Position numbers and translations under genes: made by a program. The notes under the pieces were generated by a model. The model was not told the DNA's origin. It made no database searches and saw nothing but the letters and a program-made list of their open reading frames with translations. Source: Anaerolineales bacterium (lineage in GTDB: Bacteria > Chloroflexota > Anaerolineae > Anaerolineales > E44-bin32). Taken from it: a stretch of DNA of 33,037 nt. The stretch covers positions 1-33,037 of the forward strand of contig JARRPX010000018.1 in the NCBI GenBank assembly GCA_037382465.1, read 5' to 3'. How positions within the stretch are numbered: the first letter of the stretch is position 1; each line of letters opens with the position of its first letter. Shown here one piece after another: positions 7,533-16,255 of the stretch.

Positions 7533-8789
7533 ATGCCGCAGACATTCGCCGAGAAGGTATTAGCCAGGAAAGCCGGTGCGAAACAACTATCCGCCGGCCA
7601 GATCGTGGAGATCACGCCGGACGTGGCGCTTTCCCACGATAACACAGCGCCCATCTACGGGATTTTCAAGAAGATGGGTGCGGAGCGGGTCTTCGATCCC
7701 GAGATGCACGCCATCTTCCTCGATCACGCCGCGCCCGCACCTACGACGGCCCACGCAGAAAACCACCGCATCATCCGCGAATTCGTTCGTGAACAGGGCA
7801 TCCCGCACTTCTACGAAGTGGGGCGCGGGATTTGCCATCAGGTGCTGGTCGAAGAGGGATTGGCGCTTCCGGGTGAGATCGTGCTGGGATCGGATTCGCA
7901 CACACCGCACGCCGGTTCGATGGGCGCCTTCGGCGCCGGCATCGGCCGCAGCGAGATGGCTTCGATCTGGGCCATCGGATCACTGTGGCTGCGTGTTCCG
8001 GAAAGCATCAAGATCGTCGTACACGGCCGTCTCGTGGAAGGCGTTTCCGCCAAGGATCTGGCGCTGCACGTCATCGGCGAGAACGGCGCCGACGCGGCGC
8101 TCTATCAATCGGTCGAATGGCACGGCGAGGCGATCGCCGCCCTCGACATTTCCCAGCGCGAGGTACTGCCCAACATGATGGCCGAAATGGGCGCCAAGAA
8201 CAGCTACGTTCCCGCAGACGAGAAGACTTTCGCTTATCTCGAAGGCCGGGCGAAACGCACCTACGAGCCCGTCTTTCCGGACGATGATGCCGGCTACGCA
8301 AGAATTCTCGAGTACGATGCGGCGCAGATTCAACCCATGATCGCCTGTCCGCATACCGTGGATAACGTCCGGCCGCTGTCTGAACTGCGTGGCACGCACG
8401 TCGACCAGGCCTTTCTGGGTACTTGCACCAACGCCAGGTTGGACGATCTCGCCATTGCAGCAGCGATTCTCGAAGGAAAACACATCGCCAAGGGTGTGCG
8501 CATGATCGTCATTCCCGCCTCCTCCGAGGTGTACCTGGAAGCGCTTAAAGCGGGTTATTTGGAAACTTTCGTGCGCGCCGGCGCGGTCATCGAAAGCCCC
8601 GGATGCGGACCCTGTATGGGGAATCACATGGGCGTGCCTGCCATCGGCGAGGTGACGATCAGCAGCGCGAACCGCAATTTCCGCGGGCGTATGGGCACGA
8701 AAGAGAGCGAAATTTACCTCGCCAGTCCCGCCGTCGTCGCCGCTTCGGCGGTCGCGGGAGAAATTTCTCATCCGAAGGACGTATCCTGA
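7533..8789 (+). CDS. Aconitase/3-isopropylmalate dehydratase family, large subunit
   Basis: Large [4Fe-4S] subunit of the split LeuCD/homoaconitase type, 418 residues. Cluster ligands are visible as Cys298 (GTCTNA) and Cys358/Cys361 (GCGPCMG). [16 protein letters not shown] and [12 protein letters not shown] are further family motifs. The ATG at 7533 follows GTAGGAGAGAAC. The family isomerises 2- to 3-hydroxy tricarboxylates (or malate derivatives) by dehydration and rehydration. No 2-isopropylmalate, citramalate or homocitrate synthase is nearby, while a citryl-CoA-lyase-type gene and a dehydrogenase flank it. A citrate/isocitrate (aconitase) or homologous role is therefore more likely than leucine synthesis. 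Its stop overlaps the start of the small subunit. Confidence 0.85.
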   Translation: MPQTFAEKVLARKAGAKQLSAGQIVEITPDVALSHDNTAPIYGIFKKMGAERVFDPEMHAIFLDHAAPAPTTAHAENHRIIREFVREQGIPHFYEVGRGICHQVLVEEGLALPGEIVLGSDSHTPHAGSMGAFGAGIGRSEMASIWAIGSLWLRVPESIKIVVHGRLVEGVSAKDLALHVIGENGADAALYQSVEWHGEAIAALDISQREVLPNMMAEMGAKNSYVPADEKTFAYLEGRAKRTYEPVFPDDDAGYARILEYDAAQIQPMIACPHTVDNVRPLSELRGTHVDQAFLGTCTNARLDDLAIAAAILEGKHIAKGVRMIVIPASSEVYLEALKAGYLETFVRAGAVIESPGCGPCMGNHMGVPAIGEVTISSANRNFRGRMGTKESEIYLASPAVVAASAVAGEISHPKDVS

Positions 8790-9319
8790 TGGCCAAAAAC
8801 AAAATCATTCGAGGTCGAGTTTGGAAATACGGTGACGACGTCAATACCGACGTCATCTTCCCGGGCAAATACACGTATACGGTCAGCGATCCGAAAGAAA
8901 TGCCGCAGTATGCCCTCGAAGATCTCGACCCGCGTTTTGTGAAAGAAATATGTCCCAACGACATCATCGTCGCAGGGACGAACTGGGGCTGCGGATCTTC
9001 ACGCGAACAAGCCGTCACCTGCCTGAAGGAGAGCAGACTGGGAGCGATCGTGGCGAAGAGCATCGCCCGGATTTACTACCGCAACTGCATCAACGCAGCG
9101 CTTCCGGCTCTGATTTGCCCCGAAGCGGTCGACGCCATCGAAGACGGAGAAACCATCGAGATCGATCTCGAGAGTGGTTCGATCCGCTGCGCTGGCGGGG
9201 AATTCAGTTTCCCGCCGCTCCCGGAAGCGGTGATGAAGATCTTCGACGCCGGCGGCCTGGTGCCCTATACCCGGCAGCGGTTGGAGCAGATGAAATCCCC
9301 ACCCCCGACCAACGAGTAA
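8789..9319 (+). CDS. Aconitase/3-isopropylmalate dehydratase family, small subunit
   Basis: Swivelling small subunit (176 residues) that completes the active site of the preceding protein. It carries DVNTDVIFPGKYTYT near the start, and GTNWGCGSSREQA followed by AIVAKSIARIYYRNCINAAL. The loop after DTDVI, which contacts the substrate side chain in LeuD and homoaconitase (YLxx-type in characterised enzymes), here reads KYTYT, so specificity cannot be assigned by rule. The ATG shares its A with the TGA of the large subunit. The C-terminal tail is longer than in minimal LeuD proteins. Confidence 0.85.
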   Translation: MAKNKIIRGRVWKYGDDVNTDVIFPGKYTYTVSDPKEMPQYALEDLDPRFVKEICPNDIIVAGTNWGCGSSREQAVTCLKESRLGAIVAKSIARIYYRNCINAALPALICPEAVDAIEDGETIEIDLESGSIRCAGGEFSFPPLPEAVMKIFDAGGLVPYTRQRLEQMKSPPPTNE

Positions 9320-9374
9320 TAATCGTAATCTGACGTTGATCGCTCAACGATCCTGAATTGAGGAGAACTATTGA

Positions 9375-10493
9375 ATGGCGAAATATCAAATTGCTTGGAT
9401 GCCCGGAGACGGCATCGGCGTCGATGTGATGGACGCCGCCCGTATCGTACTCGATGCGCTCGGCCTCGACGCCGAATACATTCCCGCCGACATCGGCTGG
9501 AAATTCTGGTGTACGGAAGGAGAAGCACTTCCCGAACGGACGGTCAAGATCTTAAATGATTGCACCTGTGGATTGTTCGGCGCGATCACGTCCAAGCCCA
9601 AGGATGAGGCGGCCAAAGAACTCGCCCCCGAACTGCAGGATAAAGGATTTTCCTACCGCAGCCCGATCGTGCGTCTGCGGCAGATTTTCGACCTGTACAC
9701 CAATCTACGACCGTGCAAGGCGTTTCCGGGGAATCCCCTGAATTACCGCGACGACATCGATCTGGTCGTCTTTCGGGAGAACACGGAAGGACTATACAGT
9801 GGCGTCGAATTCTACCCCTTGCCGGACGAAGTACGCACCGCGATGGCGGAATTCAGCCCGGCGATGTCGCGTTTCGACGGCGTTCCTGGCGCCGAAATCG
9901 CCATCAGCCTGCGCGTGATCACCAAAAACGGCGCCACCCGTATCGTGCGCCAGGCCTTCGAATTTGCCCGGAAATTCGGCTACCCCACCGTCACCCTGGT
10001 CGAGAAGCCGAACGTACTGCGCGAAACCAGCGGGTTAATGACCCGTCAGGCGAGAGAAATCGCTGCCGAATACCCGGACATCAAACTCTGGGAGACCAAC
10101 ATCGACGCGCAGATGATGTGGTTGGTAAAGAACCCGACGGATTACGGCGTCCTGGTGACGTCGAACATGTTCGGGGACATCGTGTCCGATCTGGCGGCGC
10201 AGTTGGTCGGCGGGCTGGGCTTCGCTTCAAGTGGAAACATCGGCGACGATTTCGCGGTCTTCGAACCCACGCATGGATCGGCCCCGAAATACGCCGGCCA
10301 GTACAAGGTCAACCCCACGGCGATGCTGCTTGCGGTGAAATTGATGTTGGATTGGCTTGGTGAGAACGACCTGGCTGAAAGCCTGGAGCAATCCATCCGT
10401 AAAGTGATCGCAGCCGGAGAAATCCGCACCTACGACCTGGGCGGATCCAGTTCGACGCTCGACGTTGCAAACGCCGTCGTGGCGCAGCTGTAA
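9375..10493 (+). CDS. Isocitrate/isopropylmalate-type dehydrogenase
   Basis: NAD(P)-dependent beta-decarboxylating dehydrogenase of 372 residues. MPGDGIG lies at 9-15, the substrate arginines in RLRQIFDLYTNLRP, the RENTEGLYSG motif after that, the NMFGDIVSDLAA metal site, and HGSAPKYAG near the C-terminus. HGSAPKYAG followed by NP resembles NAD-isocitrate and homoisocitrate dehydrogenases rather than isopropylmalate dehydrogenase, where HGSAPDIAG is common. In the proposed pathway it interconverts isocitrate and 2-oxoglutarate plus CO2. AGGAGA lies eight bases before the ATG. Isopropylmalate, homoisocitrate or alkyl-isocitrate remain possible substrates. Confidence 0.83.
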   Translation: MAKYQIAWMPGDGIGVDVMDAARIVLDALGLDAEYIPADIGWKFWCTEGEALPERTVKILNDCTCGLFGAITSKPKDEAAKELAPELQDKGFSYRSPIVRLRQIFDLYTNLRPCKAFPGNPLNYRDDIDLVVFRENTEGLYSGVEFYPLPDEVRTAMAEFSPAMSRFDGVPGAEIAISLRVITKNGATRIVRQAFEFARKFGYPTVTLVEKPNVLRETSGLMTRQAREIAAEYPDIKLWETNIDAQMMWLVKNPTDYGVLVTSNMFGDIVSDLAAQLVGGLGFASSGNIGDDFAVFEPTHGSAPKYAGQYKVNPTAMLLAVKLMLDWLGENDLAESLEQSIRKVIAAGEIRTYDLGGSSSTLDVANAVVAQL

Positions 10494-10516
10494 GGATTTC
10501 AAGGAGACAAAGAACG

Positions 10517-11893
10517 ATGGATTCAATAAGCCGTGAAATGGCAGTATTCGCCCGAAATCTTACTTATGCGGACGTTCCCGCAGCGGCGAAGCACGAAGCC
10601 AAACGTTTCTTGCTGGACAGCGTAGGCTGTGCCCTTGCGGCTACACGAAATGAAGACATGCGGGCGATGCTGCGCTTCACGGAGAAACTCGGCGGCACGC
10701 CCGAAGCCACAGTGATCGGCAGCGGACTGCGCACCAACGTCCCCAACGCTGCCTTGATGAATTGTCTGCTTACCCGGGCGATGGATTACAACGACATCTA
10801 CTGGGAGCAGGATCCCAGCCACCCCTCCGACCTCATCGGCGCCGCTCTGTCCGCCGCGGAGGCAAACGGAAAAAATGGGGCAGAGACGCTGACGGCCATC
10901 GTCCTGGCCTACGAATTGGAAATGCGCTGGTGTCATGCCGCCCATCCCGGCGTTCGTGAAGTCGGCTGGCACCACGCCACACTGACCCAGTTCGTCAGTC
11001 CGCTGGTGGCGGGTAAATTGTACGACCTCGATCTCGACCAACTCGTCGCCGCGGTCGGCATCAGCGGCAGTTCGCATTTCACCCTCGGCGGCGTCGTCGC
11101 CGGCCATCTGACGAACATGAAGAACACCGCCGATCCTCTGGCCGCGCAGGCCGGCGTCATCGCTGCACTCATGGCGCGCGAAGGCTACGAAGGGCCGGTG
11201 GAAGTGATCGAAGGCAAAGAGGGTTTGATCGAGGTCATTTCCAACGTCGAATGGAAGACGGACGAGCTGCTCAAAGGACTCGGTGAGGAATTTATCATCA
11301 CCCGCTGCGGCTACAAAGCCTATCCCAGCGAAGCCCTCACCCATCAGCCAATTTCTGCAGCGCTGCAGGCGCGCAGCACACTTGGTGTCACCCACGACGA
11401 GGTGGCGGAAATCCTCGTCGAGACAACGACGCGCGGCGCCGACATCTTGTCCGATCCGAGTAAATACAAGCCCGAAACCAAAGAGACCGCAGATCACAGC
11501 CTGCCCTACGTGATCGCCGCCGCGATCGTGGACGGCAACGTGCTGCCCAATTCATTCAGCGACGAGAAATTGAAAGATCCCGCAATCCTGGCGACGCTGC
11601 CGAAAATCAAGGTCGTTGCCGATCCGGAAATCGACGCGCTCTTCCCCGGCGTGAAACGTGCTCGCGTGACCATCACCTGTAAAGATGGGCGCAGCCATAC
11701 CGCCCAGACAGACGTCGCAAAAGGTGCTCCAGAGAACCCACTCAGCGATGAGGAAATCGCCGCAAAATTCCAGGCCAACGCACAAGGCATCGTCAACGAT
11801 GATCGTTTGGATGAAATCGTCGAAGCGACCTGGAACGTCGATCGCGCAACGGACATCGCAGCCTATATGACGCTACTCATCTCCGATGTGTGA
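10517..11893 (+). CDS. MmgE/PrpD family protein
   Basis: 458 residues of the MmgE/PrpD fold. Typical parts are LDSVGCALAATRNEDM near the N-terminus, TRAMDYNDIYW, the HPSDLIGAALSAAE helix, and KAYPSEALTHQPI in the lid domain. Known members are 2-methylcitrate dehydratase, cis-aconitate decarboxylase and iminodisuccinate epimerase, all acting on small tri- or dicarboxylates. It is the last gene of the operon, with AAGGAGAC before the ATG and a clear terminator behind the stop. Next to aconitase-type and citryl-CoA-lyase-type genes it probably handles citrate, aconitate or a 2-alkylcitrate. It is the main hint that the operon's substrate may not be ordinary citrate. Confidence 0.82.
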   Translation: MDSISREMAVFARNLTYADVPAAAKHEAKRFLLDSVGCALAATRNEDMRAMLRFTEKLGGTPEATVIGSGLRTNVPNAALMNCLLTRAMDYNDIYWEQDPSHPSDLIGAALSAAEANGKNGAETLTAIVLAYELEMRWCHAAHPGVREVGWHHATLTQFVSPLVAGKLYDLDLDQLVAAVGISGSSHFTLGGVVAGHLTNMKNTADPLAAQAGVIAALMAREGYEGPVEVIEGKEGLIEVISNVEWKTDELLKGLGEEFIITRCGYKAYPSEALTHQPISAALQARSTLGVTHDEVAEILVETTTRGADILSDPSKYKPETKETADHSLPYVIAAAIVDGNVLPNSFSDEKLKDPAILATLPKIKVVADPEIDALFPGVKRARVTITCKDGRSHTAQTDVAKGAPENPLSDEEIAAKFQANAQGIVNDDRLDEIVEATWNVDRATDIAAYMTLLISDV

Positions 11894-11918
11894 GGCAGGC
11901 TAACCCGAAGAATCAAAA

Positions 11919-11958
11919 ACGTGGCAGTCCATCGAGCGGCTGCCACGTATTGTTTTTT
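11919..11958 (+). terminator. Intrinsic terminator, probably bidirectional
   Basis: The perfect nine-base stem ACGTGGCAG (11919-11927) with CTGCCACGT (11940-11948) is followed by TTGTTTTTT. On the opposite strand the same stem is followed by TTTTTG, so it can also end the convergent membrane-protein gene. Confidence 0.85.
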
Positions 11959-11966
11959 GTAGTTCC

Positions 11967-13187
11967 TCAGCCGAACATTCCGGAGGGACGCTCTCCATTT
12001 TCATCGTTTGCCGGCGGCGGCACCGGTGTCGTCTCCAAGCCTCCCGAATCCGCATACGCAGGTGGGGTAACAGATCCCGGGGAGACTACGTTCTGTGAAG
12101 ACGTTGGAATCGCAGGTCGCACAGCACGATGAAAGAGATAGCCGATAACCAGGATCGCAATTCCCATGATGGTGATGAGGACTCCCGCTCCCATCACTTC
12201 TCCCGTGACCTTTTCCCGCACGGCGGTTACCGGAATCAGCAGCAAATCGTACAACGCGCTGGATTGCTGGCGGAACTCCACCGAAGCCTGCTGCCAGTAG
12301 CGATTGAATGCGGTGCCTGCTGAAAAACCAAGCGCGATGGTCAATATACCAGCGATCAACACCGGCAGACCCCACCAGATGGCGACATCGCGCCAGGAAC
12401 GAATGGCCAGGATCATGATCAGCCCCAACAGAGCGGCAGACAGCAGCCAGCCTCCCATGGTGAAAGCACGGATCGTACGAATGCGTTCCTTCAAGAGCAG
12501 CACATCATCGAGGTTCAGATCGTTCTGTTCAGTATCGAACGCAGAGAAGGTCGCCGGTAAATCACGGAAGAAACTCTGGAAGCGCCGTGTGGCGAAGTCG
12601 ATCAACTCGGACCGGAAGGGTTCCGGCGGCTCGCAGTAAAGAATCACCGGGTGTCCCGCCTCTACTGATGCTTGCTGCATGCGGTCCACCTGCTCCTGCG
12701 TGCACGTGGGCCAGGAGTCGACGATCAAATCGATGACTTCCAGCATGCTTTCGCCTTGCATCCGCGCTTTGATCGGCCGCAAGTCGATCTCGATGCCCGG
12801 CGTCAGCCGGTCATCATCGAGCCAGGTGTGGATCGACATGACGGCTCCCTTGAGCTGGTTTTCCATCCAGGCATCCGGCAGCAGCAGGTCAATGATACGA
12901 TCCCATTCATCGGCAGACAGATCGCTGAGTGCCTGACGGACTTCCGTATCGTCTTCGAAATCGTCGCCGAATTCCATCTCGGACAGCATCTCGGTAATGC
13001 TGCGCCGAAGAACCCCGGATGCAATCAGACTCTCGCTCAGCGTACTGCTGAGCTCTTCAGGACTGAAGATCACGTTCGAACTGAAGAATGCCAGCAAGCC
13101 AAACGGCAGCGTGACGATGAAAATCAGTGCACAAATGGCGGCCAGGATTCTCATCGAAAGCTGCAAACAACTCATTGGTTCTGACAC
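11967..13187 (-). CDS. Multi-pass membrane protein of unknown function
   Basis: 406 residues, not recognised. One hydrophobic segment lies at about 12-36, then a long acidic hydrophilic region (about 37-225, including DDFEDDTEV and a CTQEQV / YCEPPEP pair of cysteines), then two close transmembrane segments (about 240-295) and a last one (about 330-352). A Pro-rich polar tail ends the protein. The layout implies a large domain outside the membrane. The start is a GTG with GGGAG eight bases upstream; a second possible start is the ATG four codons later. A -10 box lies at 13262-13267. It is transcribed alone between two terminators. Confidence 0.75.
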   Translation of the reverse strand: MSEPMSCLQLSMRILAAICALIFIVTLPFGLLAFFSSNVIFSPEELSSTLSESLIASGVLRRSITEMLSEMEFGDDFEDDTEVRQALSDLSADEWDRIIDLLLPDAWMENQLKGAVMSIHTWLDDDRLTPGIEIDLRPIKARMQGESMLEVIDLIVDSWPTCTQEQVDRMQQASVEAGHPVILYCEPPEPFRSELIDFATRRFQSFFRDLPATFSAFDTEQNDLNLDDVLLLKERIRTIRAFTMGGWLLSAALLGLIMILAIRSWRDVAIWWGLPVLIAGILTIALGFSAGTAFNRYWQQASVEFRQQSSALYDLLLIPVTAVREKVTGEVMGAGVLITIMGIAILVIGYLFHRAVRPAIPTSSQNVVSPGSVTPPAYADSGGLETTPVPPPANDENGERPSGMFG

Positions 13188-13261
13188 GACCTTTCTCCCT
13201 TTTCGACCTTCCTTTTCAATCGCAAACGTTTATCGCCTGTACTCCCGCCTCGTGGCAGCAA

Positions 13262-13267
13262 ATTATA
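13262..13267 (-). promoter_or_regulatory. -10 box of the membrane-protein gene
   Basis: TATAAT on the minus strand, about 75 bases before the GTG start. The -35 region is weak. Confidence 0.4.
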
Positions 13268-13295
13268 CACTCGTGCCTCACCCGCGGCCAGAAAC

Positions 13296-13324
13296 GAAAA
13301 ACGAGGCGCTTGATGCGCCTCGTT
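13296..13324 (-). terminator. Intrinsic terminator after the second oxidoreductase operon
   Basis: On the minus strand a ten-base perfect stem (13324-13315 with 13309-13300; AACGAGGCGC and its complement, five-base loop) is followed by a run of T (13301-13297). It closes the regulator-korA-korB operon about 45 bases after the last stop. Confidence 0.85.
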
Positions 13325-13368
13325 CACTCTCCGTTCGACCGGAAGTCCGCTGCCGGATTTGAAAACCT

Positions 13369-14415
13369 CTATCGAAAGTCAGCCATGATTTCTTCGAGCG
13401 CCTCTTTAGAGGGCCGTAACGCATCCTGCTGAAGCCGGGCGAGCGGTTTGTCGACGAGATTTTCCACCGATTGGAACGTCTCCTGGTTCTGGTTGAGGTA
13501 AATCAAACCCGTAGCCAGGATTTCGGCACAGCAGGTTTCCTCGAGAAGCTGCATTGCGGCAAGCCTGTCCGAAGTGTCGTGATTGTGCTCCAGCTTCTTG
13601 AGCACCAAACGGGACTTGTTGTGCAATTCGACTTCCACGATTTCCCCGGGTTCGATTTCCATCTCGATTTCATCGTAGGAAGGAACCCAGGTGACGTCGT
13701 GCAGGGGATATTCGTGTTCGATTCCCCACGAATAACTCTTCGTGGATTCATCGCGATTGTTGAAAGTCACACAGGGGCTGATGATGTCGAGCACCGCTGT
13801 CCCTTGGAAGTTGAGCGCGGATTTCAACAGTTCCTTAACCTGCTTGGGATCTCCCGCAAAGGATCGCGCCACGAAACCGCAGTTGGCGATGAGCGCTTCC
13901 ATGCACAAATCGATCGGCATGAAAGGATTTACGCCCATCTTCTTCAACTTCTGCCCCTGATCGGCGGTCGCGGAAAATTGACCTTTGGTCAGCCCATAAA
14001 CGCCGTTGTTTTCGATGATGTAAACCATGGGCACGTTGCGGCGCATCAAGTGGATAAATTGGCCAATGCCGATGCTGGCAGTGTCTCCATCCCCGGAGAC
14101 TCCGATCGTCTTCAGCGACCGGTTTGCGATGGACGCGCCGGTCGCGATAGACGGCATGCGTCCATGCACGGCGTTGAAACCATGCGAACGGCCCATGAAA
14201 TATGTCGGACTCTTGCTCGAGCAGCCGATCCCGGAAATCTTGATCACATTCTCGGGCTGTATCGAGAGTTCGTAACAGGCTGCCATGATCTGGCTCGAGA
14301 TGGAATTATGCCCACAACCCTGGCATAAAGTAGTCGGCCGACCCTTGTAATCCGATCTCGAAAGGCCGATCTCGTTTACTTTTTTCTTAGCTCTTCCGTT
14401 GCCATTATCTTTCAT
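13369..14415 (-). CDS. korB: 2-oxoacid:ferredoxin oxidoreductase, beta subunit (two-subunit type)
   Basis: 348 residues from the ATG at 14415, longer than the beta subunit of the four-subunit enzyme, as expected for the two-subunit type. Motifs: TLCQGCGHNS, GIGCSSKSP, GDGDTASIG ending in ENNGVYGL (thiamine diphosphate), and ISPCVTFNN, giving the four cluster cysteines. The start lies inside the end of the alpha gene (11-base overlap) and is preceded by GAGGAAC. With its partner it forms a second, distinct ferredoxin-dependent oxidoreductase. In bacteria this arrangement is commonly annotated as 2-oxoglutarate:ferredoxin oxidoreductase KorAB, but pyruvate or other oxoacids are not excluded. 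Confidence 0.9.
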   Translation of the reverse strand: MKDNGNGRAKKKVNEIGLSRSDYKGRPTTLCQGCGHNSISSQIMAACYELSIQPENVIKISGIGCSSKSPTYFMGRSHGFNAVHGRMPSIATGASIANRSLKTIGVSGDGDTASIGIGQFIHLMRRNVPMVYIIENNGVYGLTKGQFSATADQGQKLKKMGVNPFMPIDLCMEALIANCGFVARSFAGDPKQVKELLKSALNFQGTAVLDIISPCVTFNNRDESTKSYSWGIEHEYPLHDVTWVPSYDEIEMEIEPGEIVEVELHNKSRLVLKKLEHNHDTSDRLAAMQLLEETCCAEILATGLIYLNQNQETFQSVENLVDKPLARLQQDALRPSKEALEEIMADFR

Positions 14416-16255
14416 GTCGTTGTTCCTCTGCGCTTCGAACTGCCTCGAAAGTCCAATCCGCATCGAGCGGCACGCCGTTGTTCTTGGTCAGGGAAACCAG
14501 CTTCGTCGCCAGTGCAGGCCACTCGAGTTGCAGCAGTTGATGCATCTGGCCATCCGTGTTCATTTCAACAACGTACACGACCTCGTGTTCCTGTATAAAA
14601 TCTTCCACGGTTTCGGAGAAGGGAATCGCGCGGATGCGTAAATAATCCGTCGCCAGGCCTTCATCCGATAGGTATTCGCGTGCTTCGAGGATGGCCGGAT
14701 CCGTCGATCCGAAAGCGATGATCCCCACATCGGCATGATCCATTCGCTGCACCACGGGAGCAGGCAGCGCATCACGGACGTTCTCCAACTTTCGCCAAAG
14801 CCGTTCGATGTTGGCGTCCCAATCTTGCGCCTTTTCGCTGTAAATCGCCCGCTCGTCGTGACCCGTACCTCGGGTGAAGAACGCCGCCAGGGGATGATCC
14901 GTTCCCGGAAGCGTGCGTGGCGCGATGCCATCGCCATCGATGTCACGATAACGGCCAAAATCTCCCAGCTTTTCCAGGTCTTCGGCGGACAACACCTTGC
15001 CGCGATCCATATCCACATCGGGATACTGGAATGGCTTCGAAACCCACTGATTCATGCCCAGATCCAGATCGCTGAGTACGAAGACTGGCGTCTGGAATCG
15101 TTCGGCCAGGTCGAAAGCACGCCAGCCGAACTCGAAGCACTCGTGCGGCGCAGCGGGGATGAGCAGCGTGTGACGAGTGTCGCCGTGACTGAGAAAACGC
15201 AGAATGAGCACGTCACCTTGCGAGGTGCGTGTGGGCAGGCCCGTGCTGGGACCCATACGCTGTACGTCCCAGATTACGATCGGAATTTCGGCGATGAAGG
15301 CCAGGCCGGCGAATTCGGACATGAGCGAAATTCCGGGCCCGGACGTCGAGGTCATGGCTCGGGCGCCGACCCATCCCGCACCGACGGCCATCCCGATTGC
15401 GGCGAGTTCATCCTCGGCCTGGACCACGGCGTATGTGGCTTTTCCCGTCTCGGGATCGCTTCGCAGATGAGGCAAGTAATACTCGAGCGTCTCCGCGAGA
15501 CTGGATGCCGGTGTGATCGGATACCAGGACGCAACGGTCACACCGCCGTAAATCGCGCCCAATGCGGCTGCCGTATTGCCATCGACCAGGAGGTGTTCTT
15601 CGTCTCTCGGCATCCGTTCGACGCGATAGGGATCGCGCTTGGGCAGGTTGTCACGCGCCCACGATGCCGCCAGGTCGATCATTTTCATGTTCAATGCGAC
15701 GGACGTCTCCCGACCGCCGAAATGGGTATCCAAAGCGCTGCGGATCTCTTCGTTGTCGATCTGCAGAATTTCAGTCAGCACACCTACATAGGCCATGTTG
15801 GCTACGTATTCACGCAACTGTTTCGGAGGGTCTGCTTCGTTTACGAGATCTCGAAGCGGTATGGGGTAGAAGATGACGTCCGGGCGATCCGCCGGTTCAG
15901 CCAAACGATCGTCATAGAAACAAACACCACCCTGCTTCAAATCTTGTAGATCATCGCGAAACGTCGCCATGTTCATGGCGACGAGCAGGTCGGCTTTCAG
16001 TTTGTTTGCCGTGTAGCCCTTTGCATTGACACGAATGGTGTACCACGTCGGCAAACCCTGGATGTTGGATGGGAAAAGATTCTTCCCACAAACCGGTATG
16101 CCCATACGGAAAAAAGCCCGTACGAGCGCCAGGTTCGATGTCTGGCTGCCCGATCCGTTCACCGTGGCAACGACCAGCGTGAAGTCGTTGACGATCGGCC
16201 GCTGCGCTTCCGCTTCACCTGCCGCTTCCTTCTGCTTTACTTGAGATTTACTCAT
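14405..16255 (-). CDS. korA: 2-oxoacid:ferredoxin oxidoreductase, alpha subunit with fused gamma domain
   Basis: 616 residues. Residues about 25-200 are the gamma domain (TVNGSGSQTSNLALVRAF, then SNIQGLPTWYTIRV), fused ahead of the alpha domain, which begins with DGNTAAALGAIYGG and SWYPITPASSLAE. It continues with AEDELAAIGMAVGAGW and TSTSGPGISLM, so the order is gamma-alpha. This is the standard domain order of two-subunit KorA. No separate ferredoxin subunit is present. GGAG lies nine bases before the ATG, within the end of the regulator gene, so the regulator, alpha and beta genes are translationally coupled. Confidence 0.9.
   Translation of the reverse strand: MSKSQVKQKEAAGEAEAQRPIVNDFTLVVATVNGSGSQTSNLALVRAFFRMGIPVCGKNLFPSNIQGLPTWYTIRVNAKGYTANKLKADLLVAMNMATFRDDLQDLKQGGVCFYDDRLAEPADRPDVIFYPIPLRDLVNEADPPKQLREYVANMAYVGVLTEILQIDNEEIRSALDTHFGGRETSVALNMKMIDLAASWARDNLPKRDPYRVERMPRDEEHLLVDGNTAAALGAIYGGVTVASWYPITPASSLAETLEYYLPHLRSDPETGKATYAVVQAEDELAAIGMAVGAGWVGARAMTSTSGPGISLMSEFAGLAFIAEIPIVIWDVQRMGPSTGLPTRTSQGDVLILRFLSHGDTRHTLLIPAAPHECFEFGWRAFDLAERFQTPVFVLSDLDLGMNQWVSKPFQYPDVDMDRGKVLSAEDLEKLGDFGRYRDIDGDGIAPRTLPGTDHPLAAFFTRGTGHDERAIYSEKAQDWDANIERLWRKLENVRDALPAPVVQRMDHADVGIIAFGSTDPAILEAREYLSDEGLATDYLRIRAIPFSETVEDFIQEHEVVYVVEMNTDGQMHQLLQLEWPALATKLVSLTKNNGVPLDADWTFEAVRSAEEQRHER

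Noticed and set aside
7533-10493. Leucine biosynthesis operon (leuCDB)
   Set aside because: No 2-isopropylmalate synthase is present, the operon also holds synthetase, lyase and PrpD-type genes, and the dehydrogenase motif looks isocitrate-like.
14735-15949. 404-codon plus-strand open frame opposite the fused alpha subunit
   Set aside because: Antisense of a strongly conserved gene, without recognisable domains or a ribosome site.
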